A stretch of 64,000 nt of DNA from Arsenicicoccus piscis (GCF_022568835.1 NZ_JAKZHV010000001.1:434001-498000), one strand, 5' to 3'. Counted from the first letter of the stretch, positions 1 through 9,278 are shown. The notes: generated by a model not told the origin, from the letters alone. Program-made: numbers and translations.

Positions 1-269
1 TCCGAGATCATGCTCCGCAGCGACTTGCCCGCCCCCGCCTCCGTGTAGCCGACGATCCAGCCCACGTCCTCTGCTGCGGCCTGGAGGTCGACCAGGAGGA
101 CCGTCTTGCCGACGCCGCGGAGCCCGTACAGCACCATCGATCGTTCTCCGCGTCCTGCCGCAACGCGGGCCAAGGCACTCGCCCAGGCCGCCCGCTGCTC
201 GTCACGTCCCACGAGAGCGGCTGGACGCCTGCCGGCACCGGGCGAATACGGGTTGCTCAGAGTGTCCAC
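1..269 (-). CDS. P-loop ATPase, N-terminal part (runs off the left edge)
   Basis: Only the first ~89 codons are present. Reading the minus strand from a GTG at 269 gives an uninterrupted frame with a Walker A motif GLRGVGKT at about residues 49-56, followed by VLLVDLQAAAEDVGW, as in AAA/STAND-type ATP-binding proteins. The preceding segment ALVGRDEQRAAW resembles the linker that often precedes the nucleotide-binding domain in AAA_16/STAND proteins. An AGGTGG ribosome site lies just upstream of the GTG. The rest of the protein is outside the window, so the effector domain and function are unknown. An AT-rich promoter with a dyad sits directly upstream. Confidence is good for an ATPase and low for any specific role. 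Confidence 0.7.
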   Translation of the reverse strand, partial: MDTLSNPYSPGAGRRPAALVGRDEQRAAWASALARVAAGRGERSMVLYGLRGVGKTVLLVDLQAAAEDVGWIVGYTEAGAGKSLRSMIS

Positions 270-280
270 GGTCCCACCTA

Positions 281-326
281 TACACGAGTGTAAGCCTGTA
301 TAAAAGAACCCTATATTCTTCTACAA
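281..326 (-). promoter_or_regulatory. Promoter with a dyad operator for the left-edge ATPase
   Basis: Minus strand: TTGTAG (321-326), 17-bp spacer, TTATAC (298-303), then the dyad TACAC-N2-GTGTA (281-292) between the -10 and the GTG start. This AT-rich island contrasts with the GC-rich surroundings. The dyad position suits a repressor that blocks transcription. The regulator is not identifiable. Confidence 0.55.
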
Positions 327-393
327 CTGACCGCTCGAGGACGACCGGGCGGATCCAGGGCCCAGGCCCCCGCACCCGGGGCGCCCGTTCGGG

Positions 394-1346
394 TCAGCGG
401 CGCCAGACGTACGGCGTCGTCGTGGTGACGGCGACCAGCCCGCTGCGCTCGAGGATCGGTCGGCTGGACGGCGTGCAGTCGCTCTGCAGGTAGACCACCC
501 CCGCCTCCACGGCCGCGCGGGCTCGCGCTGCGGTCACGGCGCGGTAAATCCCCCGCCCCCGATACGCGGCGAGCGTCGCCCCGCCCCACAGACCGGCGAA
601 GGCCGTGCCCGGCACGATCTCGAGCCGGCCGCCGCTACCACCGTCGCGGGTGCGCCGTCCGGGTCCGAAGCAACAGCAGCGGCACTCGAACCACCACCAG
701 CACCCGCCGAACCAGCAGCACCCGCCGAACCAGCACCCACCGTCTCGGCCAACCACAGCCGCACGGCACCGGCACTACCGCGCACGGCGGCCAGCGTCTC
801 CTCGACACTGGGCCCGGCGTCCGAGCCGAAGGCCTCGTGCTGCAACGCGGTCAGCCGGGTGACGTCGCCCTCCAGGTCGCCCGTCGAGCCCGCCTCGCGG
901 ACCACGAAGCCCGGCGGGAGGTCTACCGGAGCAGCGACCGCATCAGCGCGACCGACCATGACCGTCTCGACGTCCATGGGCAGGATTCCGTTGGCCACCA
1001 GGCGATCTGGTAGATCCGTGGGGAGGTCGTGGCCGCGGGTCTTCCACTCGAACCGGATGACCGACGGGTCGTCACGGAAGTGCGCGACCGTCTCGGCGAT
1101 GAGCCGGTCCAGGTCCGCACCCTCGAGACCGCCGAGGTCGCGATAGGTCACGAAGCCGCGCCCGCCGGGGAAGACCGACCACAGCAGCGGGCCGTGCTCC
1201 ACGACCTCCAGCGCGTGCGTCACCTCGGCCTCTCGCCGCAGTTGCCCGTCGTAGCGCCGACGCAGCTCGGCCAGGTCCAGCCGACCCCCCGCCGCCGACG
1301 GCGACGCCCCCGACGGCGACACCCCCGACTCCCCCGTGACAGCCAT
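394..1346 (-). pseudogene. GNAT-family acetyltransferase with a one-base frameshift
   Basis: The ATG at 1346 overlaps the pheA stop by one base (TGATG), so translation is probably coupled. The N-terminal two thirds reads as a conserved GNAT-like protein up to about position 640. The C-terminal acetyl-CoA-binding part (LAAYRGRGIYRAVTAARARA, then SSRPILERSGLVAV) continues in another frame to the TGA at 394. The length is 3n+2, so one base appears to be missing between about 625 and 642. A Gly/Ala/Ser-rich linker encoded by imperfect 15-18-bp tandem repeats (697-739) lies just before the break. The RGRGIYRA motif identifies the GNAT fold; the substrate is unknown. It could be a true pseudogene or an assembly indel. 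Confidence 0.75.
697..739. repeat. Imperfect 15-18-bp tandem repeat inside the GNAT gene
   Basis: Units of the type CCAGCACCCGCCGAA occur about 2.6 times and encode the Gly/Ala/Ser linker. It lies within 100 bp of the frameshift, a place where slippage is expected. Confidence 0.7.
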
Positions 1347-2365
1347 CAGGTGAGGCCCTCCCGGTGCCGCAGCGACCGCAGCCACGACCGCGCCTCGAGG
1401 AACGCGTCGTCGGTGGCGAGGTCGTCGATGGTCGCAGCGGTGCGGTCGGCGCGCGGGTAGGACCCGAGGAAGCGCACGTCCGCGCAGATGCGGTGCAGCC
1501 CGGTGAGGGTCTCGCCGACGCGCTCGTCGAGGACGTGCCCCTCGAAGTCGAGCGAGAAGCAGTACGACCCCATCCCGGCGCCGGTCGGGCGCGACTCCAG
1601 CCGGGTCATGTTGATCCCGCGGGCGGCCAGCTGCTCGAGCATCTCCAGCAGCGCGCCGGCCCGGTCTTCCCGCTGGTAGAGCACCACGGTCGTCTTGTCG
1701 GCACCGGTGGGGTGCGGGATGGCGCCGGGTCGGGCGACGACGACGAAGCGGGTGACCGCGCCGGCGTTGTCGCCGATGCCCGTGGCGAGCACCTCGAGCC
1801 CGTGCGTGGTTGCCGCGACCGGTGCGCAGACGGCGGCCTGATAGCTCGCCGTCTCCGGCACGTCGGCCGAGCCTCCTGAGCGCGAGCCACCCGAGCCCGA
1901 ACCACCAGAGCCCGAGACCGACCCACCCGCGTCGCGACCCACAGAGAGCCCCTCGGCCGCGGACGCCGTCGACAGCGTGGGCACGTAGAGCGCGTCGGGC
2001 AGGTTGGCGCTCATCCAGCCGCGCACCTGGGCCCACGCGTGCGAGTGGGTGCCGACGGCGGTGATGTCCGCGAGAGTGACACCCGCAGCAGCGGCCAGCA
2101 CGAACGTGATCGGCACCAGCACCTCGCCCACGACCTCCAGCGGGTCGCCGGCCGACAGGGCGTCGAGGGTGGACGGGACGCCGCCCTCGACGGAGTTCTC
2201 GATGGGGACGACCGCACGGTCGACGGTGCCGGCCCGAAGGGCCGCCAGCGCACCGTCGACCGTGGCGATCGGCACCCGCTCGCCGTCGACCTGGTTCGTC
2301 GCCAGCCAGCTCAGCAGCGCCTGCTCGGTGAAGGTCCCTGCTGGGCCGAAGTACGCGTATCTCAC
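1346..2365 (-). CDS. pheA: Prephenate dehydratase with C-terminal ACT domain
   Basis: Converts prephenate to phenylpyruvate in phenylalanine biosynthesis; cytosolic. 339 residues. The start YAYFGPAGTFTE, the ENSVEGGV segment (about 56-63) and the TRF motif (205-207) are signature elements of the dehydratase domain. A C-terminal ACT domain follows with LESRPTG, the phenylalanine-binding ESRP motif, so feedback control is expected. The start is GTG, seven bases after a TACCCT -10 element, which fits a leaderless transcript. An unusual Gly/Ser-rich insertion occupies about residues 147-167, in a position where family members normally have a short loop. A GNAT gene is translationally coupled downstream. 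Confidence 0.95.
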   Translation of the reverse strand: MRYAYFGPAGTFTEQALLSWLATNQVDGERVPIATVDGALAALRAGTVDRAVVPIENSVEGGVPSTLDALSAGDPLEVVGEVLVPITFVLAAAAGVTLADITAVGTHSHAWAQVRGWMSANLPDALYVPTLSTASAAEGLSVGRDAGGSVSGSGGSGSGGSRSGGSADVPETASYQAAVCAPVAATTHGLEVLATGIGDNAGAVTRFVVVARPGAIPHPTGADKTTVVLYQREDRAGALLEMLEQLAARGINMTRLESRPTGAGMGSYCFSLDFEGHVLDERVGETLTGLHRICADVRFLGSYPRADRTAATIDDLATDDAFLEARSWLRSLRHREGLT

Positions 2366-2384
2366 GCCCGTCAGGGTAGCCGGG

Positions 2385-3566
2385 TCAGTCCGTCAGCTGC
2401 AGCGCCTGCTTGTAGCCGATCCGCCCCTGGGTCTGCAGCAGCGACCGGCGGTAGATCCGCTCGCCCAGGTAGACCGTGAGGGCCGCGAAGGCGATGTTGA
2501 GCAGCAGCGCCACGAGCGCCTGCCACCAGCTGGCCGACCCCTCGACCAGTCGGACCGGCATCAGCACCGCCGACACGACCGGCACGTAGGACAGGATCGT
2601 CTGCACCATCCCGCTGGCCGTGAACCCTGCGACGTAGACCAGCGTCAAGATCATCGTCAGCGGCATGGTGGTCGCTTGCAGGTCCTCCTGCCGGCTGGCC
2701 AACGACCCCGCGACGGCCCAGATGCACGCCAGCGCAAGGAAACCCGCGAGGAAGAACGCGATGTACCACGCGACCGACGCCGACAGAGCGGGCACCAGGT
2801 TCTTGTAGTCGGTGAACGCGAGCCCGATCAGACCGACGCCGGTGTAGAGGATCATCTGCGCCAGCGCCATCACGGTGTTGCCGACGACCTTGCCGGCGAG
2901 CAGCTGCCGCAGCGGGATGGCCGACGCGAGAATCTCGACGATGCGCGACTGCTTCTCCTCCACCACGCTCTGCGCGATCTGCAGACCGAAGCCCAGCGCC
3001 GACATGAAGAACAGGATCGCGAAGATGAAGCCGACGGCCTGCGCCAGACCCGCCTGTTGCTCGCTGCCCTCGAGGATCTGGGTGGTCACGGTGGTGCCGC
3101 GTTGCAGCTCGGCGACCGTGGTGCCGAGGCGAGTTGCGTTGGCCTGCAACGCATCCTGGACGGACTGCTCCTGCACGATCTGCTTCAGGTCACCCGAAAC
3201 GGAGTCCTTGAAGGTCAGCTGCCAGCCCTGCTCGGTCTTGGCGAGGTAGACATCGGCGTCGCCGGCGGTGACCGCAGCCCGGGCGGCTGCGGCGTCAGGC
3301 AGCTGGGTGACCTCGACGCTCTTCTTGTCGTCCCGCTGGTGGGCGACGGTGCCGACCTGGTCGGCGAACGTCCGCGCCTCCGAGGTCGTCACGACCGCCT
3401 TCGTCGTGCTGGTGCGGTTGGACAAGAAGATCTGCAGGCCGAGCATCCCGACGATGAGCGCCACCGACACCAGGGTGCCGACGATGAACGCTCGGTCGGT
3501 GACCTTCACGAGGATCTCGCGGGTCGCGACGATCAGCCAGGGCTTCTCCACACGGTTGTCGTTCAT
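2385..3566 (-). CDS. ABC-2 type exporter permease (NatB-like)
   Basis: 393 residues. One N-terminal membrane segment (FIVGTLVSVALIVGMLGLQIFL) is followed by a ~150-residue extracytoplasmic region and then five to six membrane segments in the C-terminal half, the usual layout of NatB/ABC2_membrane_3 permeases. The start overlaps the stop of the upstream ATPase gene by four bases (ATGA), so the two are made together. A two-component system lies upstream on the same strand, which suggests signal-responsive export of sodium, a peptide or a toxic compound. The substrate cannot be read from the sequence. Confidence 0.88.
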   Translation of the reverse strand: MNDNRVEKPWLIVATREILVKVTDRAFIVGTLVSVALIVGMLGLQIFLSNRTSTTKAVVTTSEARTFADQVGTVAHQRDDKKSVEVTQLPDAAAARAAVTAGDADVYLAKTEQGWQLTFKDSVSGDLKQIVQEQSVQDALQANATRLGTTVAELQRGTTVTTQILEGSEQQAGLAQAVGFIFAILFFMSALGFGLQIAQSVVEEKQSRIVEILASAIPLRQLLAGKVVGNTVMALAQMILYTGVGLIGLAFTDYKNLVPALSASVAWYIAFFLAGFLALACIWAVAGSLASRQEDLQATTMPLTMILTLVYVAGFTASGMVQTILSYVPVVSAVLMPVRLVEGSASWWQALVALLLNIAFAALTVYLGERIYRRSLLQTQGRIGYKQALQLTD

Positions 3567-4444
3567 GCCGTCACCTCACGGTAGATCTCGGACAGGCTGG
3601 GTCGAATCTCCTTCAGCTCCAGCAGGTTTCCTCTGCGCATGGCTTCCTCGACGATGAGTCGTCGCGCGCCGTCGTCGAGCAGCTCGATCACGGCGCTCGT
3701 CCCGTCGACGTCGGCGACGTAGACACCGGGGGTGCCGCGCAGCCAGCCCGCGTCGTGGTCGAGGCGCACCTGCTGCAGCGCCCGACCGGTCGAGCGCAGC
3801 TCGTCGCGGCTGCCGTTGGCGACGACGCGTCCCCGGTTGAGGATCACCAGCCCGTCGCAGAGCCGGTCGATCAGGTCGAGCTGGTGGGACGAGAAGAGCA
3901 CCGGGATGCCCTGGGCGGTGTGCTCGCGCAGCAGGTCCGCCATCGCCTCGACCGCCACCGGGTCCAGCCCCGAGAACGGCTCGTCCAGGATCAGCAGCTG
4001 GGGCTGACCCATCACGGCGGCGGCGATCTGCACCCGCTGCTGGTTGCCGAGGGACAACTTCTCGAGCTTGTCCTTGCCGCGGTCCGCGAGCGCGAAGCGC
4101 TCGAGCAGACCCGTCGCCTGCAGCCGGGCCTCGTTCTCGGGCTGGCCCTTGAGCCGAGCGAGGTAGACCAGCTGGTCGAGCACCCCCTGCTTCGGGTAGA
4201 GCCCTCGCTCCTCGGGCATGTAGCCGGTCCGGCGCCGGTCGGTGCGCGTCATCTCGCGGCCGGCCCAGCGCACCTCGCCCGCCGTGGGGGCGAGCAGGCC
4301 CATGGCCATGCGCATCGTGGTCGTCTTGCCGGCGCCGTTGCCGCCGACGAAGCCGATCATGTGCCCCTCGGGCACGGTGAACGACACGTCGTCGACGGCG
4401 ACGAAGTCACCGAATCGTCTTGTCAGTCCGTCCAGCTCAAGCAT
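3563..4444 (-). CDS. ABC transporter ATP-binding protein (NatA-like)
   Basis: 293 residues starting MLELDGLTRRFG. It has Walker A GGNGAGKTT (34-42), signature LSLGNQQRVQ (about 133-142) and Walker B LLILDEPFSGLDP (about 153-165). The C-terminal ~80 residues form the extension seen in NatA-type exporters. A longer open frame runs upstream, but the ATG at 4444 is the first codon consistent with the domain. It powers the permease encoded by the four-base-overlapping downstream gene. The 236 bp upstream contain two short tandem repeats. Confidence 0.93.
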   Translation of the reverse strand: MLELDGLTRRFGDFVAVDDVSFTVPEGHMIGFVGGNGAGKTTTMRMAMGLLAPTAGEVRWAGREMTRTDRRRTGYMPEERGLYPKQGVLDQLVYLARLKGQPENEARLQATGLLERFALADRGKDKLEKLSLGNQQRVQIAAAVMGQPQLLILDEPFSGLDPVAVEAMADLLREHTAQGIPVLFSSHQLDLIDRLCDGLVILNRGRVVANGSRDELRSTGRALQQVRLDHDAGWLRGTPGVYVADVDGTSAVIELLDDGARRLIVEEAMRRGNLLELKEIRPSLSEIYREVTA

Positions 4445-4478
4445 GGACGCCTCCCGTTCGCTCGTGGCGGTGCGACCT

Positions 4479-4576
4479 GGTCGATCGGTCGATCGGTCGA
4501 TCAGTCGCCACCGGTTGCTCTGCCATGGATCGTGGTCGATGGCTCTCGATGGCTTCTGGATGGCTTCTGGATGGCT
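4479..4576. repeat. Two short tandem repeats upstream of the NatAB-like operon
   Basis: Three copies of GGTCGATC occupy 4479-4502, and about 2.6 copies of the 11-mer GATGGCTTCTG occupy 4548-4576. Both lie in the 5' region of the ABC operon, where they could alter promoter spacing or bind a regulator. No function is demonstrated. Confidence 0.7.
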
Positions 4577-4678
4577 CCAGCCTAGGAAGGCCGGGTGGTC
4601 GGGCGGATCCGTCGCGCGGCTGAACATGGTGGGCTTCGAGCGGGCCGCACGCACCCGATCTACGGGAGGTGCGGGGGG

Positions 4679-5440
4679 CTACTCCCCCGGGAGGATGAGG
4701 CCGGCCTCGTAGGCGAACACGACGGCCTGCACGCGGTCGCGCAGGTGCAGCTTGGCGAGGCAGTTGGAGACGTGCGTCTTCACGGTGGCCTCGCCGAGGT
4801 AGAGCTCCTTGGCGATCTCGGCGTTGGACAGGCCCCGGCCCATCAGGCCGAGCACCTCGCGCTCGCGCTCGGTGAGCAGGTCGAGCGCCTTCTCGCGCAC
4901 CGGATCCGTCGGGGGCCGCGTCGCGGAGGGGTCGGCGCCCGCAGGAGCCTCGGCGGTCATGCCGGCCGGGGCGGGGGCTCCGGCGAGCCCGGCACCACCG
5001 CCCGCCATCTGCTCGATGACGCGGCGGGTGACCTCCGGGGCGAGCAGCGCGTGCCCGTGGCCGACGGCGCGGACCGCCTCGACGAGGTGCTCGGGGTCGG
5101 CGTTCTTGAGCAGGAAGCCGCTCGCCCCGGCGCGGAGCCCGTCGAAGAGGTAGTCGTCGCGGTCGAAGGTCGTGAGGATGATGACCTTGGACAGGTCGTC
5201 CTCGACGATCCGACGGGTGGCCTCGATGCCATCCATGACCGGCATCTGCACGTCCATCAAGATGACGTCGGGCCGCAGCCGGGCTGTCAGCTCGAGGGCC
5301 TCGGCGCCGTTCGCGCCCTGGCCGACGACCTCGATGTCGTCCTCGACCGACAGCATCATCGAGAAGCCCGAGCGCACGAGCTGCTGGTCGTCGACGAGCA
5401 GCACGCGCAGCGTCGCGCCCTCCTCCACCTGCGTTCCCAT
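4679..5440 (-). CDS. NarL/LuxR-family response regulator
   Basis: 253 residues from the ATG at 5440, chosen because a GGGTGAG-type ribosome site precedes it; an in-frame ATG at 5458 lacks one. The receiver domain has the acidic pair LLVDDQQ, phospho-acceptor D63 in LMDVQMP, the switch Thr in ILTTFD and the Lys in FLLKN. A Gly/Ala/Pro-rich linker leads to a C-terminal LuxR HTH (LTEREREVLGLMGRGLSNAE). The cognate histidine kinase is 47 bp upstream on the same strand. Its likely target is the adjacent NatAB-like exporter, by analogy with DesK/LiaS-type systems next to ABC exporters; that is inference from position. Confidence 0.92.
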   Translation of the reverse strand: MGTQVEEGATLRVLLVDDQQLVRSGFSMMLSVEDDIEVVGQGANGAEALELTARLRPDVILMDVQMPVMDGIEATRRIVEDDLSKVIILTTFDRDDYLFDGLRAGASGFLLKNADPEHLVEAVRAVGHGHALLAPEVTRRVIEQMAGGGAGLAGAPAPAGMTAEAPAGADPSATRPPTDPVREKALDLLTEREREVLGLMGRGLSNAEIAKELYLGEATVKTHVSNCLAKLHLRDRVQAVVFAYEAGLILPGE

Positions 5441-5487
5441 GCGCTCACCCTGCCACATCAGCGGTGTCGCGGATCGAAGCGGCCGGT

Positions 5488-6879
5488 CTACGCGGCCTGG
5501 GCCGGGAAGCGCACGCGCACGCGATAGCCGCCGGTGAGCCGCGGGCCGATCTCGGAGGTGCCGCCGTGCGACGCGATCCGCTCGCGCATGCCGAGCAGGC
5601 CTAGGCCCGAGCCGGAGGTCCCGGTGCGCGGCCGGCCGTCGTCCAGCACCTCGATCTCGGCGTAGCGCGGCCCCGACTGGTCGCGCCCGATCCGCAGCAC
5701 CACCGATGCGGAGCGCGCGGTGGAGTGTCGCCGCACGTTCGTCAGGGCTTCCTGCGCGGTCCGGTAGAGCGAGAGGGAGACCGGCATCGGCAGCTGGGTG
5801 GCGGCTCCCGGCTCGTCCTCCACGACAGCAAGGGACGCCGAGAACCCTTGTCCTGCATAGGACTCCACGAGCCGAGGTAGATCTGCCACCGTCGGCTCCG
5901 GGTCGCGGGAGGGCTGCTCCTGCTCCGCCTGCGCCGCCTCGGCCTTGGTGGGCCGGATCCCGCCGCGCAGCGTCCCGAGCAGGCCGCGCATCTCACCGAC
6001 CGCCTGGCGCGACGAGGACTCGACGTTGGCCAGCGCCTCGGACGCGAGCGCGGGGTCCTTGCCGAGCACGCGGCGCGCGGCGGCGGCCTGCACGCCCATC
6101 ACGGACACGTGGTGGGCGACGACGTCGTGCAGCTCGCGCGCGATCCGCAGCCGCTCCTGCACGACGGCCTGCTCCTGCAGCGTCTCGGCCTGCTCCGCGA
6201 GCTGCTCGGCCTGGACCTCGAGCCGGGCCCGCGAGCGCGCCTCGCGCCAGGACGCCTGGCCGAGGACGAGCGCCCCGCCGAAGTAGATGACGTTGATCAG
6301 GTAGGTGTTGGCCACGGCCGCGAACGCCGGTGGCAGCAGGCCCTGCCCGCCGTGCAGCGTGCCGTTGTGCCGGAGGATGTCCTCGATGGCGGAGCCCATC
6401 GCGAAGTCCCAGCACAGCCAGCCGAACATGAGCACCATCACGCCACCGAGGATCAGCACCATGAGCCTGCGGTTGCGCGCCCAGGCCACGCCGCTGAACA
6501 GCGCGAAGAAGTACGTGATCTGGTAGGCGAACAGGTAGACGACCTCGGGCACGTAGACGCCGGACACGAAGAACAGCACCCCGGCGATGGCCGCGACCTC
6601 GATCGGGAAGCGTCGCCGCCAGACCAGCGGCAAGGTGCCCGCCACGAGGGCGAGGTACTGCACAGCAGCCGGTCGGGCGCCCTCCATGTCGGCGAAGGAC
6701 CGCACCAGCTCCAGGCCGATGGCACCGACGAGGAACGCGACGAGGCCGGTCAGGACGTCCGCGCGCGACAGCGGCGGTCGGGGTCGCACCCAGCTGTCGT
6801 CGAGGGCGAAGAAGCGGGTGATGACGCCGGCGAGTCCGCCACCCGGCCGGTCGCTCGTGGCGGTGGCGTGGTCAGGCAT
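5488..6879 (-). CDS. DesK/NarX-type sensor histidine kinase (HisKA_3)
   Basis: 463 residues. The first ~210 form about six membrane segments. A coiled-coil (EVQAEQLAEQAETLQEQAVV) precedes the HisKA_3 dimerisation helix, with phospho-acceptor H251 in IARELHDVVAHH. The C-terminal ATPase has EALTNVRRHS (N box) and GLGLLGMRERI (G box). The ATG at 6879 lies six bases after TACGCT, so the message is probably leaderless; a longer upstream frame is unlikely. It is paired with the NarL-type regulator downstream. Confidence 0.92.
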   Translation of the reverse strand: MPDHATATSDRPGGGLAGVITRFFALDDSWVRPRPPLSRADVLTGLVAFLVGAIGLELVRSFADMEGARPAAVQYLALVAGTLPLVWRRRFPIEVAAIAGVLFFVSGVYVPEVVYLFAYQITYFFALFSGVAWARNRRLMVLILGGVMVLMFGWLCWDFAMGSAIEDILRHNGTLHGGQGLLPPAFAAVANTYLINVIYFGGALVLGQASWREARSRARLEVQAEQLAEQAETLQEQAVVQERLRIARELHDVVAHHVSVMGVQAAAARRVLGKDPALASEALANVESSSRQAVGEMRGLLGTLRGGIRPTKAEAAQAEQEQPSRDPEPTVADLPRLVESYAGQGFSASLAVVEDEPGAATQLPMPVSLSLYRTAQEALTNVRRHSTARSASVVLRIGRDQSGPRYAEIEVLDDGRPRTGTSGSGLGLLGMRERIASHGGTSEIGPRLTGGYRVRVRFPAQAA

Positions 6880-7016
6880 GGCTCCAGCGTAGGGATCTCC
6901 ACGTCCGCACGACTCCCCCTTGCGACGGAGTCGGGCGCGCGCGGCGCTCGAGTCGGGCACGCGCGCTCACCGGGTGCTCACCGGGGTTGCCGAGGTCGCG
7001 GGCCTACGCTGGCCCC

Positions 7017-9278
7017 GTGAGGCTCCCCGACGCGACGCGCCGCCCCCCGCTGCGGGCTGTCCTCGGGTCCCTGCTCGGCACAGCCCCGCTCGGCCGGCTC
7101 CTGCTGCTGGTGCTCGTCGTCGCGCTCGCCCTCGCGGTGGGTTCAGGACCAATCGTTGGTAGCCCTCCCCACGCCGTCGCGGCGCCACGTCCGAGCGCGG
7201 TGGCCACCGAGCCGGTCGTCGTCATCGGGGCGGGTGGCCTGCGCTGGGAGCAGCTCACCCCCGAGACCATGCCGCACCTGTGGGGCCTGCTGCGCACCGG
7301 GCAGAGCGCCGACCTGGTCGTGCGGGCGGCGGACGACCCCACCTGCCTCGCCGACGGCTGGCTGACCCTGGGCGCGGGTGACCGGGCCGCAGCGCCGCGC
7401 ACCGGTGGCAGCTGCGCGGCGATCCCGAGCGGTGGCGCAGGGACGGTCGCCGGCTGGTCCACGTATCGCGCCGCCGCGGCCGCGAATCGCCAAGACGCCG
7501 TGCTGGGTTCGCTCGCCGACACCCTCGCCGCCCGCCAGTCCTGCGTCCTTGCCATAGACCCCCCGGCACGGCTGGGTGCCGCGACCGGCTCCGGCGAGGT
7601 CCCGGTCTACGCACGACTGTCCGACCCCGACCTCGGGACGCGTCTGACCCAGTGCCCGCTCGCGCTCGTCGACGCGGGCAGCGTGTCCGACCCGGACGAC
7701 ACCGCGGGCGCCCGCCGGGTGGATCTCGCCGTCGCGCGGGTGCTCGCCGCAGCCCCGGCGCAGGCGCGCATCGTGGTGGCCGGGCTGGCCGACGACCGCA
7801 CCGGGCCGGCTCTGCACCCGGTCGTCACTCGGCTGCCGGGCGTGGCGCCGGGCCTGCTGACGTCGTCGTCGACGCGGCGCACCGGTGTCGTCCTGCTCAC
7901 GGACCTCACCCCAAGCATCCTGGCCTGGTTGGGCCTCGGCTCGGCGACGCCGGCCGGCTGGTCCGGGCGACCGTTGTCGGTCCCACCGGAGATGACCGGC
8001 GTGGCCGGGGCTGCGTCCGACGCGGGCGCCGAGGCCAGGCGTGCGCAGCTGCTCGACGTGCAGACGCGCTCGGCGACCGTGCAGCCGTTGGTGGGGTGGT
8101 TCTACGGGCTGGGGGCGGCGGCTTTCTTCGTCGTGTGCGGGGTGCTGGCGGCCCGCCGGACGCGTCGGGTGCGCACGGCGTGCGCCGTGGCGTTCACGGC
8201 GCTCGCCAGCCTGCCAGTGGCGTCGTTCCTGGTGAATCTCCTTCCCTGGTCACGCAGCTCGCACCCCACGCTGACGCTCGTGGCGGCTCTCGTGGGCTGC
8301 GCCCTCGCCGTGGCCACTGTCGCCTGGGCCGGCCCCTGGCGTCGGCACCCGCTCACGCCGCTGATCACCGTCACGGCGGTCACGGCCGTCACCCTGGCTC
8401 TCGACGTGATGACCGGGTCGGAGCTCATGATCGCGTCACTGATGGGCGACTTCCCGGTGGTAGGCGGGCGGTTCTACGGGTTCGGCAACGTCGCCTTCGC
8501 CGTGTTCGCCACCGCGGTGCTGCTGCTCGCGGCCGCGGTCATCGCGCTGTCCCGTGGGGTCGGCGTGCCGGGCTCGACCGGGTCGAGCGCAGTTCAAAGC
8601 GATCGCGGGCGGCTCCGGAACGGCCTCGCGCTGGCTGCCGGGATCGGCCTCGCGGGGATCGTCGTGGACGCACACCCGTCCTTCGGCGCCGACCTCGGCG
8701 GGCCGGTGGCCCTGCTGCCCGCCCTCGTCCTGCTGCTCGCCGCGAGCGCGGGGGTGCGGGTGACGCTCGCGCGCGTGCTCGTCGTGGGTCTCGCAACAGC
8801 CGGGGTGGTGGGGGGCGTGGCGCTGGTCGACTGGCTCAGGCCGGCCCAATCCCGCACGCACCTGGGCCGATTCGTGCAACAGCTCATCGACGGGAGCGCC
8901 TGGGACGTCGTCGTCCGCAAGGCCCAGCAGAACTGGGAGCTGCTGACCTCCACGCCGCTGGCCCTGCTCGTCCCGGTGGCGCTGGTGGTGCTGGCCTACG
9001 GCTTCGCGCGCCCCGGCAGCCTCGTCGGCCGGCCCCTCGCGGCAGCGACCGCAGGGCTGCCCGACCTGCGCCACGGCCTCGTCGCCGTGCTGGTCATGGC
9101 CGCCATCGGCTTCGTCATGAACGACACCGGCACCGTCATCCCCGCCGCAGCGGCGTGCGTGGCCGTGCCGGTCACGATGACCGCGTGGCTGCGCGCAGCT
9201 CCCGGTACGCCTGGATCCCGAGCACCAGGAACACCGGCGCCGCCATCGCCGACGAGAAGGCCGCGGGGTGACCGGTGA
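7017..9278 (+). CDS. Large membrane protein with alkaline-phosphatase-like extracytoplasmic domain
   Basis: 753 residues from the GTG at 7017, seven bases after a TACGCT -10 element (leaderless); an in-frame ATG at 6987 lies upstream of that promoter. An N-terminal signal anchor (LLLLVLVVALALAV) is followed by ~300 extracytoplasmic residues beginning VVVIGAGGLRWEQLTPETMPHL in style, a fold start seen in the alkaline-phosphatase/sulfatase superfamily. The second half has about ten membrane segments. I recognise it only as a conserved actinobacterial membrane protein; no catalytic metal site is evident. Its last ~107 bp overlap a convergent small gene. Confidence 0.75.
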   Translation: MRLPDATRRPPLRAVLGSLLGTAPLGRLLLLVLVVALALAVGSGPIVGSPPHAVAAPRPSAVATEPVVVIGAGGLRWEQLTPETMPHLWGLLRTGQSADLVVRAADDPTCLADGWLTLGAGDRAAAPRTGGSCAAIPSGGAGTVAGWSTYRAAAAANRQDAVLGSLADTLAARQSCVLAIDPPARLGAATGSGEVPVYARLSDPDLGTRLTQCPLALVDAGSVSDPDDTAGARRVDLAVARVLAAAPAQARIVVAGLADDRTGPALHPVVTRLPGVAPGLLTSSSTRRTGVVLLTDLTPSILAWLGLGSATPAGWSGRPLSVPPEMTGVAGAASDAGAEARRAQLLDVQTRSATVQPLVGWFYGLGAAAFFVVCGVLAARRTRRVRTACAVAFTALASLPVASFLVNLLPWSRSSHPTLTLVAALVGCALAVATVAWAGPWRRHPLTPLITVTAVTAVTLALDVMTGSELMIASLMGDFPVVGGRFYGFGNVAFAVFATAVLLLAAAVIALSRGVGVPGSTGSSAVQSDRGRLRNGLALAAGIGLAGIVVDAHPSFGADLGGPVALLPALVLLLAASAGVRVTLARVLVVGLATAGVVGGVALVDWLRPAQSRTHLGRFVQQLIDGSAWDVVVRKAQQNWELLTSTPLALLVPVALVVLAYGFARPGSLVGRPLAAATAGLPDLRHGLVAVLVMAAIGFVMNDTGTVIPAAAACVAVPVTMTAWLRAAPGTPGSRAPGTPAPPSPTRRPRGDR

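Noticed and set aside
2004-3584. Long + strand frame (526 codons) opposite pheA and the ABC permease
   Set aside because: Antisense shadow typical of GC-rich DNA: Arg/Asp/His-rich composition, no domain, while the minus strand has clear PheA and permease motifs.
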